The notes below the pieces were generated by a model. That model did not search any database, was not told the origin of the DNA, and was given only the letters and a program-made list of their open reading frames with translations. Position numbers and translations under genes: made by a program. DNA of 39,449 nucleotides from Candidatus Hydrogenedentota bacterium (GTDB taxonomy: Bacteria > Hydrogenedentota > Hydrogenedentia > Hydrogenedentales > JAEUWI01), in assembly GCA_016791475.1 (NCBI GenBank), contig JAEUWI010000066.1:1-39449 (forward strand), written 5' to 3'. Within the stretch, counting starts at the first letter, position 1; the number at the start of each line of letters is the position of its first letter. Below are positions 26,063-34,954 of this stretch, in pieces.

Positions 26063-27844
26063 CTATTTCCCGGCGACATGCTGCTTGTACAGGTCAAAAA
26101 AGGTATAAGGGTCGCAGAAATCCCAGTGGCGCTCGGGGTGCTCCGCCTTAAGCCGCGCAGCCAGTGCCGCCACCGTGCTCGGCTTCTGCAGGATCATCCT
26201 GAATATGAGAAACTGAGGCTCCGCTCCCTTCGCCGAGGTCATCACCTCGGAGACGGCCCCTTCCAGGTGATTGGGATCCGGATACAGGTCCCGGGAAAAG
26301 CGTAGAAAAGGCGTGTCTCCCACGAGCGGCTGCGCGAATCCAAGTTGCATGCCCACGCCCCGTGGCGAGAATTTAGCATAGGCCTCCTGCACAGTCAGCG
26401 GCATATCCCCATGAAATCCGTTGATGACAAATCCGGTAATGGAATAATCGAAGCGCGTGTAGTAGCGCTGATTGTGCTTCACCCACAGGTCCAACCCATC
26501 CGGCAGGCCGGAACCCAGCCGCTCGCCCGTGAGCAGGTTCGGGTTCAGGTAGCCCGCGCCCGAATCCCCGCCGATGAACCAGTCCTGGTCGGTCTTCGTC
26601 GCGTATACATGGTCAAACACATACGGCACGCGCTCCGACAGGTTCGGATTGAAGGCCCACGCCATGGGGATCGTGCCCCGCGCGGGGTCGTCCCAGACCT
26701 TGGGGATATTGCGCGAGAGCCACGCGGACGAATCGTAGTCGCCCATGTACACCAGCACGTAGGTCTTTGGCTCCAGCGGGCGTGGGGGAGGGGGCGCCTG
26801 GAGGTGGCGCTCCTTCAGCGGATAGTGCCGGTACGCCGAGGTGTTCGCCAGGCCCGACTGCCCCAGCGCGTCGGCATCCATGATCGCGTTATACGAAGAT
26901 ACCAGCGCCGCATGTTCCCACTCCGTGTCCACCCCACCGTGTTTGCCGCCCGCGTTGCCGTGGTCGGTATACTTCTGGTTCCACGGGGTAAATCCCGACA
27001 CCGTGGCCATCTTCGCACCGCCATTCAGCGTCGCGAGCGACTTCAGGATCGCAGCGAACGTTGCCCGGTCCGTGCCCAGGGGCTGCCCGGGGTCGTCGTT
27101 TGGCGCTTCATCCGCCCAGGGGCTCAAGTCGAAGAAGAAGGCCCGATTGGCCACATAGTAATCCTGATTTGCGAGCACCGCATTATCCAAATCGGGATAG
27201 TGAAAACCCGGCTCCTTCGGCGTCTGGGAAAAAGCATCCACGCAATAGGCCAGCAATCCATCGTTGCAGCGACCTGCGTCGAGATACTCCCGCTTTGCCC
27301 AAAGGTACGCATCGCACTTCGCACTGCCCGACTCGCGGCCGTCAAAGCGATCCACCAGCGACAATTTCACCGGGAGTTTCGGTCCCGCCGTTACCACCTG
27401 GTCATGCAGCGCACTGCCCGCCCGCACCGGAAGCCAGCCCTCCACGCCGCATATCGTGGAGGCCACGTTCGACGTCGCCGGCACCTTCGGGTCCCACAGC
27501 ACCGCACCGGTCAACGCCTCGGGAAATTGTGCGAAGAGCCCCTCCAGCGTGTCGATGCGAAGTACCTTCCGCTCCTTCAACCAGCCTCGCTGCAGAATCT
27601 CCAGCCAGTAGTCGTCCACATTCACCGGACCCGATTGCCCCGACCCGCCCAGCAGGCGAATCGCCAGGCGTGGCGAGTCCCGGTTTACCAGCCCCTGCAG
27701 CGATGCCACCAGTTTCAGCGTGTCATACTGCAGCACCGTGTCGCCCCCGCAACGCTGCAGCACGGGCGCCATGTCCAGATAAACCAGGGGCTCTGCAACC
27801 ACAGGTGTGCAAAGAAGAAGGAGGGCGGCGAAGAATCGATTCAT
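26063..27844 (-). CDS. GxGYxYP-type putative glycoside hydrolase, secreted
   Basis: 593 residues from ATG 27842-27844; signal peptide 1-17 (FFAALLLLCTPVVA). It resembles the GxGYxYP family of putative glycosidases. The N-terminal region ('TLKLVASLQGLVNRDSPRLAIRL') is the usual 'LQGlvNR..PrlY' signature. The name-giving motif appears in variant form as 'SGAGYLNPNLL' near residue 420, where the family usually has Gly-x-Gly-Tyr-x-Tyr-Pro. The 'YVLVYMGDYDSSAWLSRNIPKVWDD' block is also family-like. No anchor is seen. Enzymatic activity is not established for the family. Confidence 0.82.
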   Translation of the reverse strand: MNRFFAALLLLCTPVVAEPLVYLDMAPVLQRCGGDTVLQYDTLKLVASLQGLVNRDSPRLAIRLLGGSGQSGPVNVDDYWLEILQRGWLKERKVLRIDTLEGLFAQFPEALTGAVLWDPKVPATSNVASTICGVEGWLPVRAGSALHDQVVTAGPKLPVKLSLVDRFDGRESGSAKCDAYLWAKREYLDAGRCNDGLLAYCVDAFSQTPKEPGFHYPDLDNAVLANQDYYVANRAFFFDLSPWADEAPNDDPGQPLGTDRATFAAILKSLATLNGGAKMATVSGFTPWNQKYTDHGNAGGKHGGVDTEWEHAALVSSYNAIMDADALGQSGLANTSAYRHYPLKERHLQAPPPPRPLEPKTYVLVYMGDYDSSAWLSRNIPKVWDDPARGTIPMAWAFNPNLSERVPYVFDHVYATKTDQDWFIGGDSGAGYLNPNLLTGERLGSGLPDGLDLWVKHNQRYYTRFDYSITGFVINGFHGDMPLTVQEAYAKFSPRGVGMQLGFAQPLVGDTPFLRFSRDLYPDPNHLEGAVSEVMTSAKGAEPQFLIFRMILQKPSTVAALAARLKAEHPERHWDFCDPYTFFDLYKQHVAGK

Positions 27845-28061
27845 GATGCGGTCCTGCGGTTTCCACAAAGGAAATCCGTAAAATGGGCGGCACCGCGCGC
27901 GGTGAAGAGAAGGTCACCGCGGGTCAGGCGCCGCGGGAGACATGAGGCGGAAGCCCGCGCGCGAAGCATAGCACGCTGGCGCGGGGGTGAGCGAACTACC
28001 CAAATCTCTGCCATTTCTCGCGGGGTCCGGTTCGCAAATGTGACCGTAGCGAATTCTCGGT

Positions 28062-29057
28062 TTAACGCGGGATCTTCTCGCGAAAGAGGGCGGCATTCTT
28101 GATCACGTGGCGAGCCACCTGCACTTTGAGATTTTCCGGGCTGTCGCGGTAGGCATCCTCCAACCCATTGAACATCGCAAACTTCGCCTCGCTCAGCGCG
28201 AGAACCTGTTGCTCTCGGGCTTCTTGCTCGGGAGCGGGTCCGTCCTTTCCAAAGACCGCACAAGCCTTTCGCATGAGTTCCGCTTTACCGGGCATGCCCA
28301 GGTTTGTAAAGCCAGCGATTACCGCGGACCACTCTGCGCCACTTTCCCGATGGAAATAATCGCCCAGACCGCCATTGAGCACGTGGTAGTTGAAGCGTTC
28401 CAATGCCCCCATCTGACTAACAAATTCCTCGAGATCCCCGAGGGAATTCGTCTCGCTCATTCTTTCGACACGGCTCCAAACTTGATCGAGGCCATGCGAC
28501 ACAAGTAGCGCAGCGGCCGCCCCTTCCCGTATCGTGTCCAAATTGTCGGGATAAGCTTCGGTCATCTGCGACGGCGTGGGAGAGAAGTCGGCAAGGGCCT
28601 CGAGCAGCGCGCGGTCCTCTGGTACCTTATGCATGGCCAGCATCAGAGCCAACTTTGCGGTAGTGTGCGCGCGCCATGTCAGCACGGGTAATTCCTGCAT
28701 CGACCGCAGCACGCGCAGTAGGTCAGGTCGGGGTACTTCAACACCCTCGTCGTATAGCGCTTCCAGAACACCGTTGATCCGGATCGAATCCGGGCTTAAC
28801 ATTTCCGCCGACAGGAGAAAGGCCAGTGCCTGGTCTCGATCAAACTGTATCAACAGCGCGCAGGCCTCATTCAGTCCTACGATGGGCCCTTCCTTCACGC
28901 CCAGAATACTCTCCTGAAGCGGGAGAAAAAGCGCTGTTGCGATTTCAGGAGCCAATGGCCCTCGTTTTGCCGCGGCGGTCAGGCCCACCACCCCTGAGTA
29001 GCCGAGATAGCGATTCTCTCCGGTCATTGCCGCGCGCAGCGGCTCCACTGCGTCCAC
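28062..29057 (-). pseudogene. C-terminal part of split HEAT-like repeat lipoprotein gene
   Basis: 331 residues if started at GTG 29055-29057. It is in the same frame as the upstream lipoprotein fragment and separated from it only by one TAG codon (29064-29066) and two sense codons. The sequence across the stop ('DVVRAIAA', stop, 'GSVDAVEPLRAAM') reads as one continuous HEAT-like helix pair. Helical repeats continue throughout ('GVVGLTAAAKRGPLAPEIATALF'). No good ribosome-binding site or signal peptide lies before this part. It is best seen as the second half of one gene, inactivated or mis-sequenced at a single base; a separate gene is the alternative. Confidence 0.65.
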
Positions 29058-29063
29058 AGAACC

Positions 29064-29654
29064 CTATGCCGCGATAGCGCGCACAACATCTGGTCGATCA
29101 GCGTGCCCCGAGGCATCCAGGAACGGTTTCAGGGCTTGGACGACCGTCTGCGGCGGCTGGTCCCCAAAAAGTTCACACAGTCGATCAATCGGAGCTTCCG
29201 GAGGCCGCTTGGCGCCCTTGCCGAAGGCCATACTCATGTCGCCCGGCACTTGCGAACCACCACCGCCAAACATTCGTGGAATCGGTGCGGCCCCCGGGCC
29301 TCTGGGGTCTTCGCTGCGCTTCGGCGCTGGCAGGGGCGACAGCAGCGCTTCCCGCTGCAAGGGATCCCCGAGCAATGCCAGCAATTCGGGGTGGACCCGC
29401 TCGCTCTGTGACAGTAGACTGTCCTTGATACCCTCCGCCTCCGGCGAGCGGGTGTCTGAAAGTTCAAACACATACTTCCTGACCGTGGCCGCGATAGCGC
29501 CCTCGTCCGATGCCGCGCGTCGATCAATGGTCGACATCGCCTTTCGGCCTTCCTCAAATGCCTCGCCTGAAGGCACACCGGAAGAGGGGCCGCACCCCGC
29601 AAGAATCAACACCAGCAACCAACCCTTGCGACGCAACGTGCGTACATAATCCAT
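29064..29654 (-). pseudogene. N-terminal part of split HEAT-like repeat lipoprotein gene
   Basis: 196 residues from ATG 29652-29654. The signal peptide ends with a clear lipobox, 'LVLILAGC', so the product would be a lipoprotein with the Cys near residue 20. The rest contains charged, helix-rich sequence and a Gly/Pro-rich stretch ('APIPRMFGGGGSQVPGD'). It ends in 'RAIAA' at an in-frame TAG. Homologous continuation in the same frame (28062-29057) indicates a single-codon interruption, for instance TTG or TCG changed to TAG. It may still yield a truncated lipoprotein. Confidence 0.65.
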
Positions 29655-29685
29655 TCGCTTACACCCCAAGGTCAGAGAAACCAAT

Positions 29686-30336
29686 TCATTTTCCCGCGGG
29701 CACCGCCACTACTGTGCCGCTGCAACCCGAATCACATCGGGTGCCCTCGAAGAAATCGCCGGAGAACGTGATGGTGCCGCTCAGGGCATCTCCAGATTCG
29801 TTCAGGTCAAGTGACGCGACGAGTTCCCCCAAGAGCAAATCGCTGTCGGTGAGATAGTCGCCCATTTCGATCGCGTTCCCATCAAAGTCATACTCAACGA
29901 TACCGAATGAATTGCCGACCGCACGCCAGTGCATTCCATCCTCGTCAAATTCAAACGTGGTGGGAGGAATCGTCTCGCCCTCCACCGTAATGGTCGCGTT
30001 CCACGTGCCCTTGATGGGGACGATGGATTGCATCGTCACAGCCAGCGCGAGTGGATTGGAGATATTGTCGGGTGCCACCGAACGGTAATTCTCCAGTCGG
30101 AACGTGACACTGGAAGCGGAGATTCCGTAGATGATCTGGTACCGTCCTTGCATATTCGTACGGCCCCGCTCTACAAACCGCGCCACAATTCTGCCCGGTC
30201 GCAATACCATCACCCCGACCCGCACGTCCGAAAGGGGCGCGCCCGAGTCCGCATCCGTCACCGTTCCCGAAATCACGGAACAGCCGCTGCATGCGACCAA
30301 GCACGCCAACACCATGAGCCACCTGTGGGTATTCAT
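29686..30336 (-). CDS. Lipoprotein with carboxypeptidase-regulatory-like domain
   Basis: 216 residues from ATG 30334-30336, preceded by GGGAGGAG. The signal peptide ends in a Cys-rich region (LVACSGCS); LVAC is the better lipobox. Residues about 20-95 look like a carboxypeptidase-regulatory-like beta-sandwich ('ISGTVTDADSGAPLSDVRVGVMV', 'TNMQGRYQI'). The rest (about 105-210) is a lipocalin-like or transmembrane-free beta region, 'GTWNATITVEGETIPPTTFEFDEDG'. It ends 31 bases before the HEAT-like lipoprotein start, so the two may be one operon. Specific function is unknown. Confidence 0.85.
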   Translation of the reverse strand: MNTHRWLMVLACLVACSGCSVISGTVTDADSGAPLSDVRVGVMVLRPGRIVARFVERGRTNMQGRYQIIYGISASSVTFRLENYRSVAPDNISNPLALAVTMQSIVPIKGTWNATITVEGETIPPTTFEFDEDGMHWRAVGNSFGIVEYDFDGNAIEMGDYLTDSDLLLGELVASLDLNESGDALSGTITFSGDFFEGTRCDSGCSGTVVAVPAGK

Positions 30337-30472
30337 GCCGCACTCCTCCCGCCGTCCAGCGGATTCACCGCCGGGGTCAATTCGATTTTTCCATGGTAGC
30401 CTGACACACGCGCCACAACGCGAGGCTCGAAAGTCACTATAACAGAGACCATCCCGCGCCGCCATAGAAAAC

Positions 30473-30907
30473 TCAGCCGCCCCCGCGCCGGGGCAGATGC
30501 AGCGCCCCCGAAAGCGTCAAACCGAGCGCGCCGGAAATATCCCGCAACCGGGTCAGACTTGCTCCCGCGTAGGCACTGGTTTCGTAACGTTGAACCTGTT
30601 GTTCCTTGAGTCCAAGGCGCTCGGCGAGCTGCTTCTGGCTCATGCCCGAAGCGATTCGGGCCCGGATCAAGGCCCGCGGCAAAGCGTCCAGTGAATCAAT
30701 CTCGATATCCTGTACCAAACCGGATTTCAGCGCTTCGTACTCCGCCATTTCTTCCCGAAGTTCACCAAGCTGGCTGTTAAGGGCCGAGCGGTGCAACTCC
30801 GCCAGCAATGGATCGGCACCGCCATACGAATCGCTTTCCTCCAGCGCGCGCGAGAATTTTTCCGCCTGGGAACGGGTGATACGATATTCACGTTCATTCT
30901 GGATCAT
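30473..30907 (-). CDS. XRE-family helix-turn-helix protein (probable antitoxin)
   Basis: 144 residues. The N-terminal half is a charged helical region ('SQAEKFSRALEE', 'LREEMAEYEALKSG'). The C-terminal half (about 76-135) is a classic XRE HTH: 'RARIASGMSQKQLAERLGLKEQQVQRYE'. The ATG overlaps the stop of the preceding nucleotidyltransferase-like gene (ATGA), so expression is coupled. The arrangement fits a toxin-antitoxin pair in which this protein represses the shared promoter. A candidate operator overlaps the -10 box upstream. Its cognate role is inferred from context. Confidence 0.85.
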   Translation of the reverse strand: MIQNEREYRITRSQAEKFSRALEESDSYGGADPLLAELHRSALNSQLGELREEMAEYEALKSGLVQDIEIDSLDALPRALIRARIASGMSQKQLAERLGLKEQQVQRYETSAYAGASLTRLRDISGALGLTLSGALHLPRRGGG

Positions 30908-31353
30908 GGTTTCATATCCTTGATGTCCAGGCGCACGAGGCCTTTCGGGTTACCCATCCGGTCGGTCTGGAAAAATTCGAGAAACGTTTTTCCACTTGGG
31001 CCTGCCTCGATGCCCGATGGAAAGAACTCACCGCGAAATTTCGCCTTCTGCGCGGCGTGCCTGCCTTCAAACCGGAAGAAAACCGGCTCGCTGGACATGA
31101 GGGCCTGGAGATCGACGCCCTCGGTCTTCCAAACCACGTCAAAATCTTGCGGCGACAGCTTCGCAGTGACAAAGCTGCCGTCCACATAGACGACCCTGCA
31201 ACCCGCACCGGACAAGGGCAATATCGTCGAGTGTAGTCCGTCGATAAGGCGTCGCCGCTCAGCGGTGTGTCCAAACCGCTCCACGAATGCTATCCACTCC
31301 GCCGGGTGCAGGCCGGGAGGCAGATTTCCTCGATTGTCAAAATCCGGAATCAT
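30904..31353 (-). CDS. Nucleotidyltransferase-fold protein, DUF6932-like (probable toxin)
   Basis: 149 residues starting at ATG 31351-31353. The nucleotidyltransferase signature is G59-S60 followed by P68-x-D70-F-D72 in 'YVDGSFVTAKLSPQDFDVVW', matching the hG[GS]...DxD metal-binding pattern. The N-terminus 'MIPDFDNRGNLPPGLHPAEW' is characteristic of DUF6932-type proteins, which I recall as partners of XRE proteins. An upstream in-frame ATG at 31401 is rejected because it lies in the -35 region of the promoter. With TATAAT ending 7 bases before the ATG, the mRNA is probably leaderless. A toxin that modifies a target by nucleotidyl transfer is inferred. Confidence 0.8.
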   Translation of the reverse strand: MIPDFDNRGNLPPGLHPAEWIAFVERFGHTAERRRLIDGLHSTILPLSGAGCRVVYVDGSFVTAKLSPQDFDVVWKTEGVDLQALMSSEPVFFRFEGRHAAQKAKFRGEFFPSGIEAGPSGKTFLEFFQTDRMGNPKGLVRLDIKDMKP

Positions 31354-31377
31354 CAACACAATTATATCGTTGGGTTG
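31354..31377. promoter_or_regulatory. Candidate operator of the toxin-antitoxin-like pair
   Basis: The imperfect inverted repeat CAACACAA (31354-31361) and TTGGGTTG (31370-31377) matches at 7 of 8 positions, with an 8-base gap. It overlaps the -10 box, ideal for repression by the XRE protein. Confidence 0.5.
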
Positions 31378-31389
31378 CGATTCCGTCAA
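31361..31389 (-). promoter_or_regulatory. Sigma70 promoter, apparently leaderless
   Basis: On the minus strand TTGACG (31389-31384) and TATAAT (31366-31361) are separated by exactly 17 bases. Only 7 bases separate the -10 from the ATG of the nucleotidyltransferase-like gene, so transcription should start at or next to the start codon. There is no Shine-Dalgarno sequence, which agrees. Confidence 0.7.
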
Positions 31390-31445
31390 GACCTGCGGCA
31401 CCCCATGGATGCACGTCGAGCGTACTTAACAGTGGAGACAGGCTT

Positions 31446-32186
31446 CTACGCCTTCATCCAATCTTCCAGGCGCATCGCGCCGACATGGGATTTCCCCAGC
31501 GGGACCAAAGGATTGTGACCCATCGCCGCACCAAAATAGGTCGCTTCCACATCCGTGACCACCGCACGTGGATCGCCTTTCGCGCGCAGATAGCGCCGAA
31601 TGTATTCATCCAGCGGCAGCAACAGCGGGCCCTCGAGATCCTCTATGTCGTTCAATGGTGCGCCCAACACGATCCCGGCCAGGGTCGCCGCCACATCCGC
31701 CGAGGCCACCGGCTGAAACTTCGCCGGAGGAAGCCGAATCGTGTCGCCCGACGTGCCCGAGCCCGCGATGGCATCCAGAAACTCGTAGAACTGTGTCGCC
31801 CGAAGGATGGAGTAGGGCACGCCCGAGTCCACAATGATCCGCTCCTGCGCCACCTTCGCCCGCATATAGCCGCTGTCGGGCATGCGGTCCGCACCCACCA
31901 CCGATAAAGCCACATGGTGCTTCACGCCCGCGCGTTTCTCGGCGGTGGCCAGATTCTCCCCCGACGTCTCGAAGAAAGCGAGCACCGCCCTGTCCTCAAA
32001 GGACGGCGAATTCGCCACATCCACCACCACATCCGCCCCCGCCAGGGCGGCGTCCAGGCCTTCGCCCGTGATCGTATCGACCCCGGAGCGCGGCGAGGCC
32101 GCAACCACTTCATGCCCCTCGGCAGCCAGGATTCGGACAATTTGCGACCCGATCAGACCGCTTCCACCAATGACCACGATTTTCAT
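31446..32186 (-). CDS. NmrA-like / atypical SDR NAD(P)-binding protein
   Basis: 246 residues from ATG 32184-32186, with GGGA upstream. The Rossmann motif GGSGLIGS is at residues 7-14 (GxxGxxG at G7, G10, G13). The pattern 'ADVVVDVANSPSFEDRAVLAFFETSGENLATAEKRAGVKHHVALSVVG' and 'GYMRAKVAQERIIVDSGVPYSILRATQFYEF' is typical of NmrA-like atypical short-chain dehydrogenases. These lack the usual YxxxK, and here only M-R-A-K is seen. It may be a redox sensor or an oxidoreductase. It ends 93 bases before the toxin-like gene and is probably transcribed alone. Confidence 0.88.
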   Translation of the reverse strand: MKIVVIGGSGLIGSQIVRILAAEGHEVVAASPRSGVDTITGEGLDAALAGADVVVDVANSPSFEDRAVLAFFETSGENLATAEKRAGVKHHVALSVVGADRMPDSGYMRAKVAQERIIVDSGVPYSILRATQFYEFLDAIAGSGTSGDTIRLPPAKFQPVASADVAATLAGIVLGAPLNDIEDLEGPLLLPLDEYIRRYLRAKGDPRAVVTDVEATYFGAAMGHNPLVPLGKSHVGAMRLEDWMKA

Positions 32187-32288
32187 ATGCGTCCCTTTCT
32201 ACTCACCGTTGGATGGCGCGGGGTGAAGCCGCACGCGCACTATGGATAGGACGAGCGGCCTGCGCCAATTGTGACAGTGGTGGAGTCG

Positions 32289-34184
32289 CTATTCGAAATA
32301 TGGCTGTACCTGGAAGAAATTCCAGACCAGCTCTTCGCCATCGGGGCCGCCGGGCGATTCCGCCGAAGTCCAGTCGGAAAGTCGCAGCTCGGCGGTTTCG
32401 GCCCGCGCGCGAAAGACCAGTTGGTGGTAGTTGAGACAATACGGATTCTGGGCGTTGAACGCGCCCTGGGCGTACCAGAATCCCGCCGGGACCACGGCCT
32501 GAAAAGACTTACCATCCACGAAATCCACATCTTCGACCGTCACCGAGACCGCATGCTTGCGCTGGACGGATACGCCACTGGCGAGCTCCTGGAAGTCGCC
32601 CGTGATCAGGCGCAGAGAATACAGTCGGCCCGGCGTCAGCTTCTGAATGGTTTGCGAAACCACATTCGGTCTTTCCGCGCTGCGTCGGGTCCAGAAGGCC
32701 ACATCGCCCATGCCCGCCGGCGCTTGGTATTTCCCTTGAAGGGTGCCAAAGCCCGGCACCGTCTTGACCGAGATGCTTTCCGAACCCACCTCGGCAATTG
32801 CGGGCGCGACGGTCCATCCCTCCGCCCCGTTTGTCAGATCGGGATTCTGGAGATGGGGGAGTACATAAGGATCATCCAGAAATCGCGTGGTCTTGCCTTC
32901 AATGGCATAGTGGCGGACAAGTCTCGCAAAAAGCCGTGTCTGCTCCTCGCCGCAGTAGCCGGAAAGATAGCCCTGCAATCCGCGCACGCCGAAGAAGGCG
33001 GGATCGGTCGCGATAAACTGAAGCTGGGCATCCAGAAAGACGTTAAAGTTATAGCCCGGAAACAAATCGCCGTTTTCCCAGCCCGGCTCGGAAAATAGCA
33101 GCAGCGCCAGCACCCGTTCCGTGGCCGCGCCCGCGTGCGCCAGCTCGAAAGACGCTCGGCTGCTCTGCTCCCACCCGGGACTGAACTCGGCCAACAGATC
33201 GGCCGTCTTTTCGATGATACGCCCCGGTCGCGATTGGCCCTCGGGCAAATACCACTCGGGCGCAAGGCGGTAGCCGCTCTCCATCAGCGTCTGGATGAAG
33301 GGATACATCTGCGCGAAGTCCGGCGCGGGCAAAAGCCGCGACGGACCGTAGGCGAAAAATGAACGGTTGGCAAAGGCGGGATTCGCATGGAGTCGACGGA
33401 TCGCCTCGCTCCAGATCGGATACATATCCGCCGTCTTCTTTCCATATTTCTCGCCAACGCCGAACTCGTCCGCCCAGATGCCACTCATCAGCGGGTGGGT
33501 CATGCCCGGCGCCGTCGCCCAGTGCTCATAGGCTTCGTCCGCGTTCGCTGCGTCGTAGGGCACATCCCGCACCGTAAACCACCGCTTGCCTTCCGCAGTC
33601 CACTCGCGAAGCTCCGCCGCCTGTGCGTTGACCCCGTCGCCCGTGCCGAGGATGCCGTTGTAGTGATCGAGGCAGTGCTGGCGGAGGTATTCCCACGTGT
33701 AAACGCCGGTTTCCTGAATGTGCGGATTGAGTCCGTAGGTCGCGTAAATCAGTTCGCCGACGGCGCGCACCTCAAGGCGTGTGCCCGCCGCGTTTTCCGC
33801 GTCCAATTGCACCGTGTGCGGGCCTTCGCCCAGATAACGCATCGCCTCCAGATCCGCGTCCACCCGCTTCAGCGCGACCGACTCGCCATCGAGCATGACC
33901 GCCCCCCGCGAAACATCGCCATCGTACGATACGCGAAGATACACCCATCCCGCTCGAGGGTTGCGAAAGGAGTACGGCGCCGCGCCCGGCGACGCCTGAT
34001 CGAGCAATTCGAAGACCAGGTTGTTCAGCGGCGTGGCGCCGTTTTCGGTGCTGAAGCGCGGATCGCCTTCGGGCGAGCGAAATCCACCCGCGGGAACATC
34101 GCCCAGGTCAGCCGCGACACCTTGAAGCGTCGCAATGCTCACAGAAACTAAAAACGCATTGAATCGGTACAAAGTGCGTCGCAT
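32289..34184 (-). CDS. Large secreted protein of unknown function, possible glycoside-hydrolase-like
   Basis: 631 residues from ATG 34182-34184, chosen because GGGAGCAGC lies directly upstream; an in-frame ATG five codons earlier is possible. A signal peptide is visible (about 1-24). An N-terminal beta-sandwich (about 60-150, 'GWVYLRVSYDGDVSRGAVMLDG') is followed by a region with alpha/beta barrel character (about 160-440). It contains 'GTGDGVNAQAAELREWTAEGKRWF' and 'MSGIWADEFGVGE'; the Asp-Glu could be catalytic. A C-terminal carbohydrate-binding-like beta domain (about 460-631, 'VSQTIQKLTPGRLYSLRLITGD') ends the protein. I do not recognise the family by name. Context favours polysaccharide processing. 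Confidence 0.85.
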   Translation of the reverse strand: MRRTLYRFNAFLVSVSIATLQGVAADLGDVPAGGFRSPEGDPRFSTENGATPLNNLVFELLDQASPGAAPYSFRNPRAGWVYLRVSYDGDVSRGAVMLDGESVALKRVDADLEAMRYLGEGPHTVQLDAENAAGTRLEVRAVGELIYATYGLNPHIQETGVYTWEYLRQHCLDHYNGILGTGDGVNAQAAELREWTAEGKRWFTVRDVPYDAANADEAYEHWATAPGMTHPLMSGIWADEFGVGEKYGKKTADMYPIWSEAIRRLHANPAFANRSFFAYGPSRLLPAPDFAQMYPFIQTLMESGYRLAPEWYLPEGQSRPGRIIEKTADLLAEFSPGWEQSSRASFELAHAGAATERVLALLLFSEPGWENGDLFPGYNFNVFLDAQLQFIATDPAFFGVRGLQGYLSGYCGEEQTRLFARLVRHYAIEGKTTRFLDDPYVLPHLQNPDLTNGAEGWTVAPAIAEVGSESISVKTVPGFGTLQGKYQAPAGMGDVAFWTRRSAERPNVVSQTIQKLTPGRLYSLRLITGDFQELASGVSVQRKHAVSVTVEDVDFVDGKSFQAVVPAGFWYAQGAFNAQNPYCLNYHQLVFRARAETAELRLSDWTSAESPGGPDGEELVWNFFQVQPYFE

Positions 34185-34305
34185 GCTGCTCCCATTCATA
34201 GGTTAACCGTCCCGACACACGGCTTGTCGGAAGTTCATTCTATGAGATGAGTGCGAAAAGGGCAATATAGTCCGGAAGGCCCACCAACTTCGCCGGACCG
34301 TAGAC

Positions 34306-34352
34306 CTTCACCCTTCATACTTCACCCTTCAAATTTCACCCTTCACCCTTCA
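34306..34352. repeat. Tandem GAAGGGTGAA repeats overlapping a gene end
   Basis: Read on the minus strand, four to five units of about 10-15 bases of the form GAAGGGTGAA follow each other with small changes (GAAGGGTGAAATTT, GAAGGGTGAAGTAT). The first units encode the last residues and the stop codon of the YciI-like gene. Confidence 0.75.
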
Positions 34353-34737
34353 GGCGCGCCACCTCCGCAAACATGGCCTCAAAATCGGCCTCCTCGTAGA
34401 ACGGACGGATCTCGATTTCGCTCGGCCCCGGCATCGGATTCGGACAGCGCTTCACCCAGGCCACCGCCTCGTCCATATCCTTCACCTCCCACTGCCAGAA
34501 ACCCGCCACCAGCTCCTTCGTCTCCGCGAAAGGGCCGTCAATCACCGTGCGATTCGGGCCATCAAAGGCCACCCGCTTCGCCTGCGACGTCGGCTTCAAC
34601 CCAGCCCCCTCGCCCCGCATGATCCCCGCCGCGATCAGCTCCTGATTGAACTTGTCCATCGCCTCGAACAGTTCCATCTCCGGCAACGCACCGGCTTCAC
34701 TGTCCACCGTCGCTTTCACAAAAACCATAACACGCAT
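34336..34737 (-). CDS. YciI-like (DGPF domain) protein
   Basis: 133 residues from ATG 34735-34737. It belongs to the YciI/YCII-related superfamily, in the subgroup carrying DGPF (residues 67-70) in 'DGPFAETKELVAGFWQWEVKDMDEAVAWVKRCP'. These small ferredoxin-like-fold proteins occur with ECF sigma factors or as stand-alone cytosolic proteins; their activity is unclear. No sigma factor gene is adjacent here. The last five codons (LKGEG) and the stop come from the tandem repeat, so the true ancestral C-terminus may have been altered. Confidence 0.9.
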   Translation of the reverse strand: MRVMVFVKATVDSEAGALPEMELFEAMDKFNQELIAAGIMRGEGAGLKPTSQAKRVAFDGPNRTVIDGPFAETKELVAGFWQWEVKDMDEAVAWVKRCPNPMPGPSEIEIRPFYEEADFEAMFAEVARLKGEG

Positions 34738-34954
34738 CGTTCATTCTCCCTGCTGCTTGGAGGGCCACATCGCCCATCTTGATCATACAACGAACGGGCG
34801 CTGGTGCAGAGGACACGGAATCCCAATCCTTTTTCAGGTCTGGAATTGAGCATCCCGATGCGGGCCCTTTCGCAGGAGTGGGCTTGACACTTCCCGACGC
34901 TGCCATCACAATGTTTGCCGTAAGCGGGTTCATGAAGGAGAACGTGTCGGCCAC

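Noticed and set aside
26345..28102. 585-residue plus-strand frame
   Set aside because: It is antisense to the GxGYxYP gene, is Arg/His-rich and has no domain similarity.
31354..31401. Upstream ATG for the nucleotidyltransferase-like gene
   Set aside because: It would place the start inside the promoter; TTGACG-17-TATAAT and the family N-terminus point to ATG 31353.
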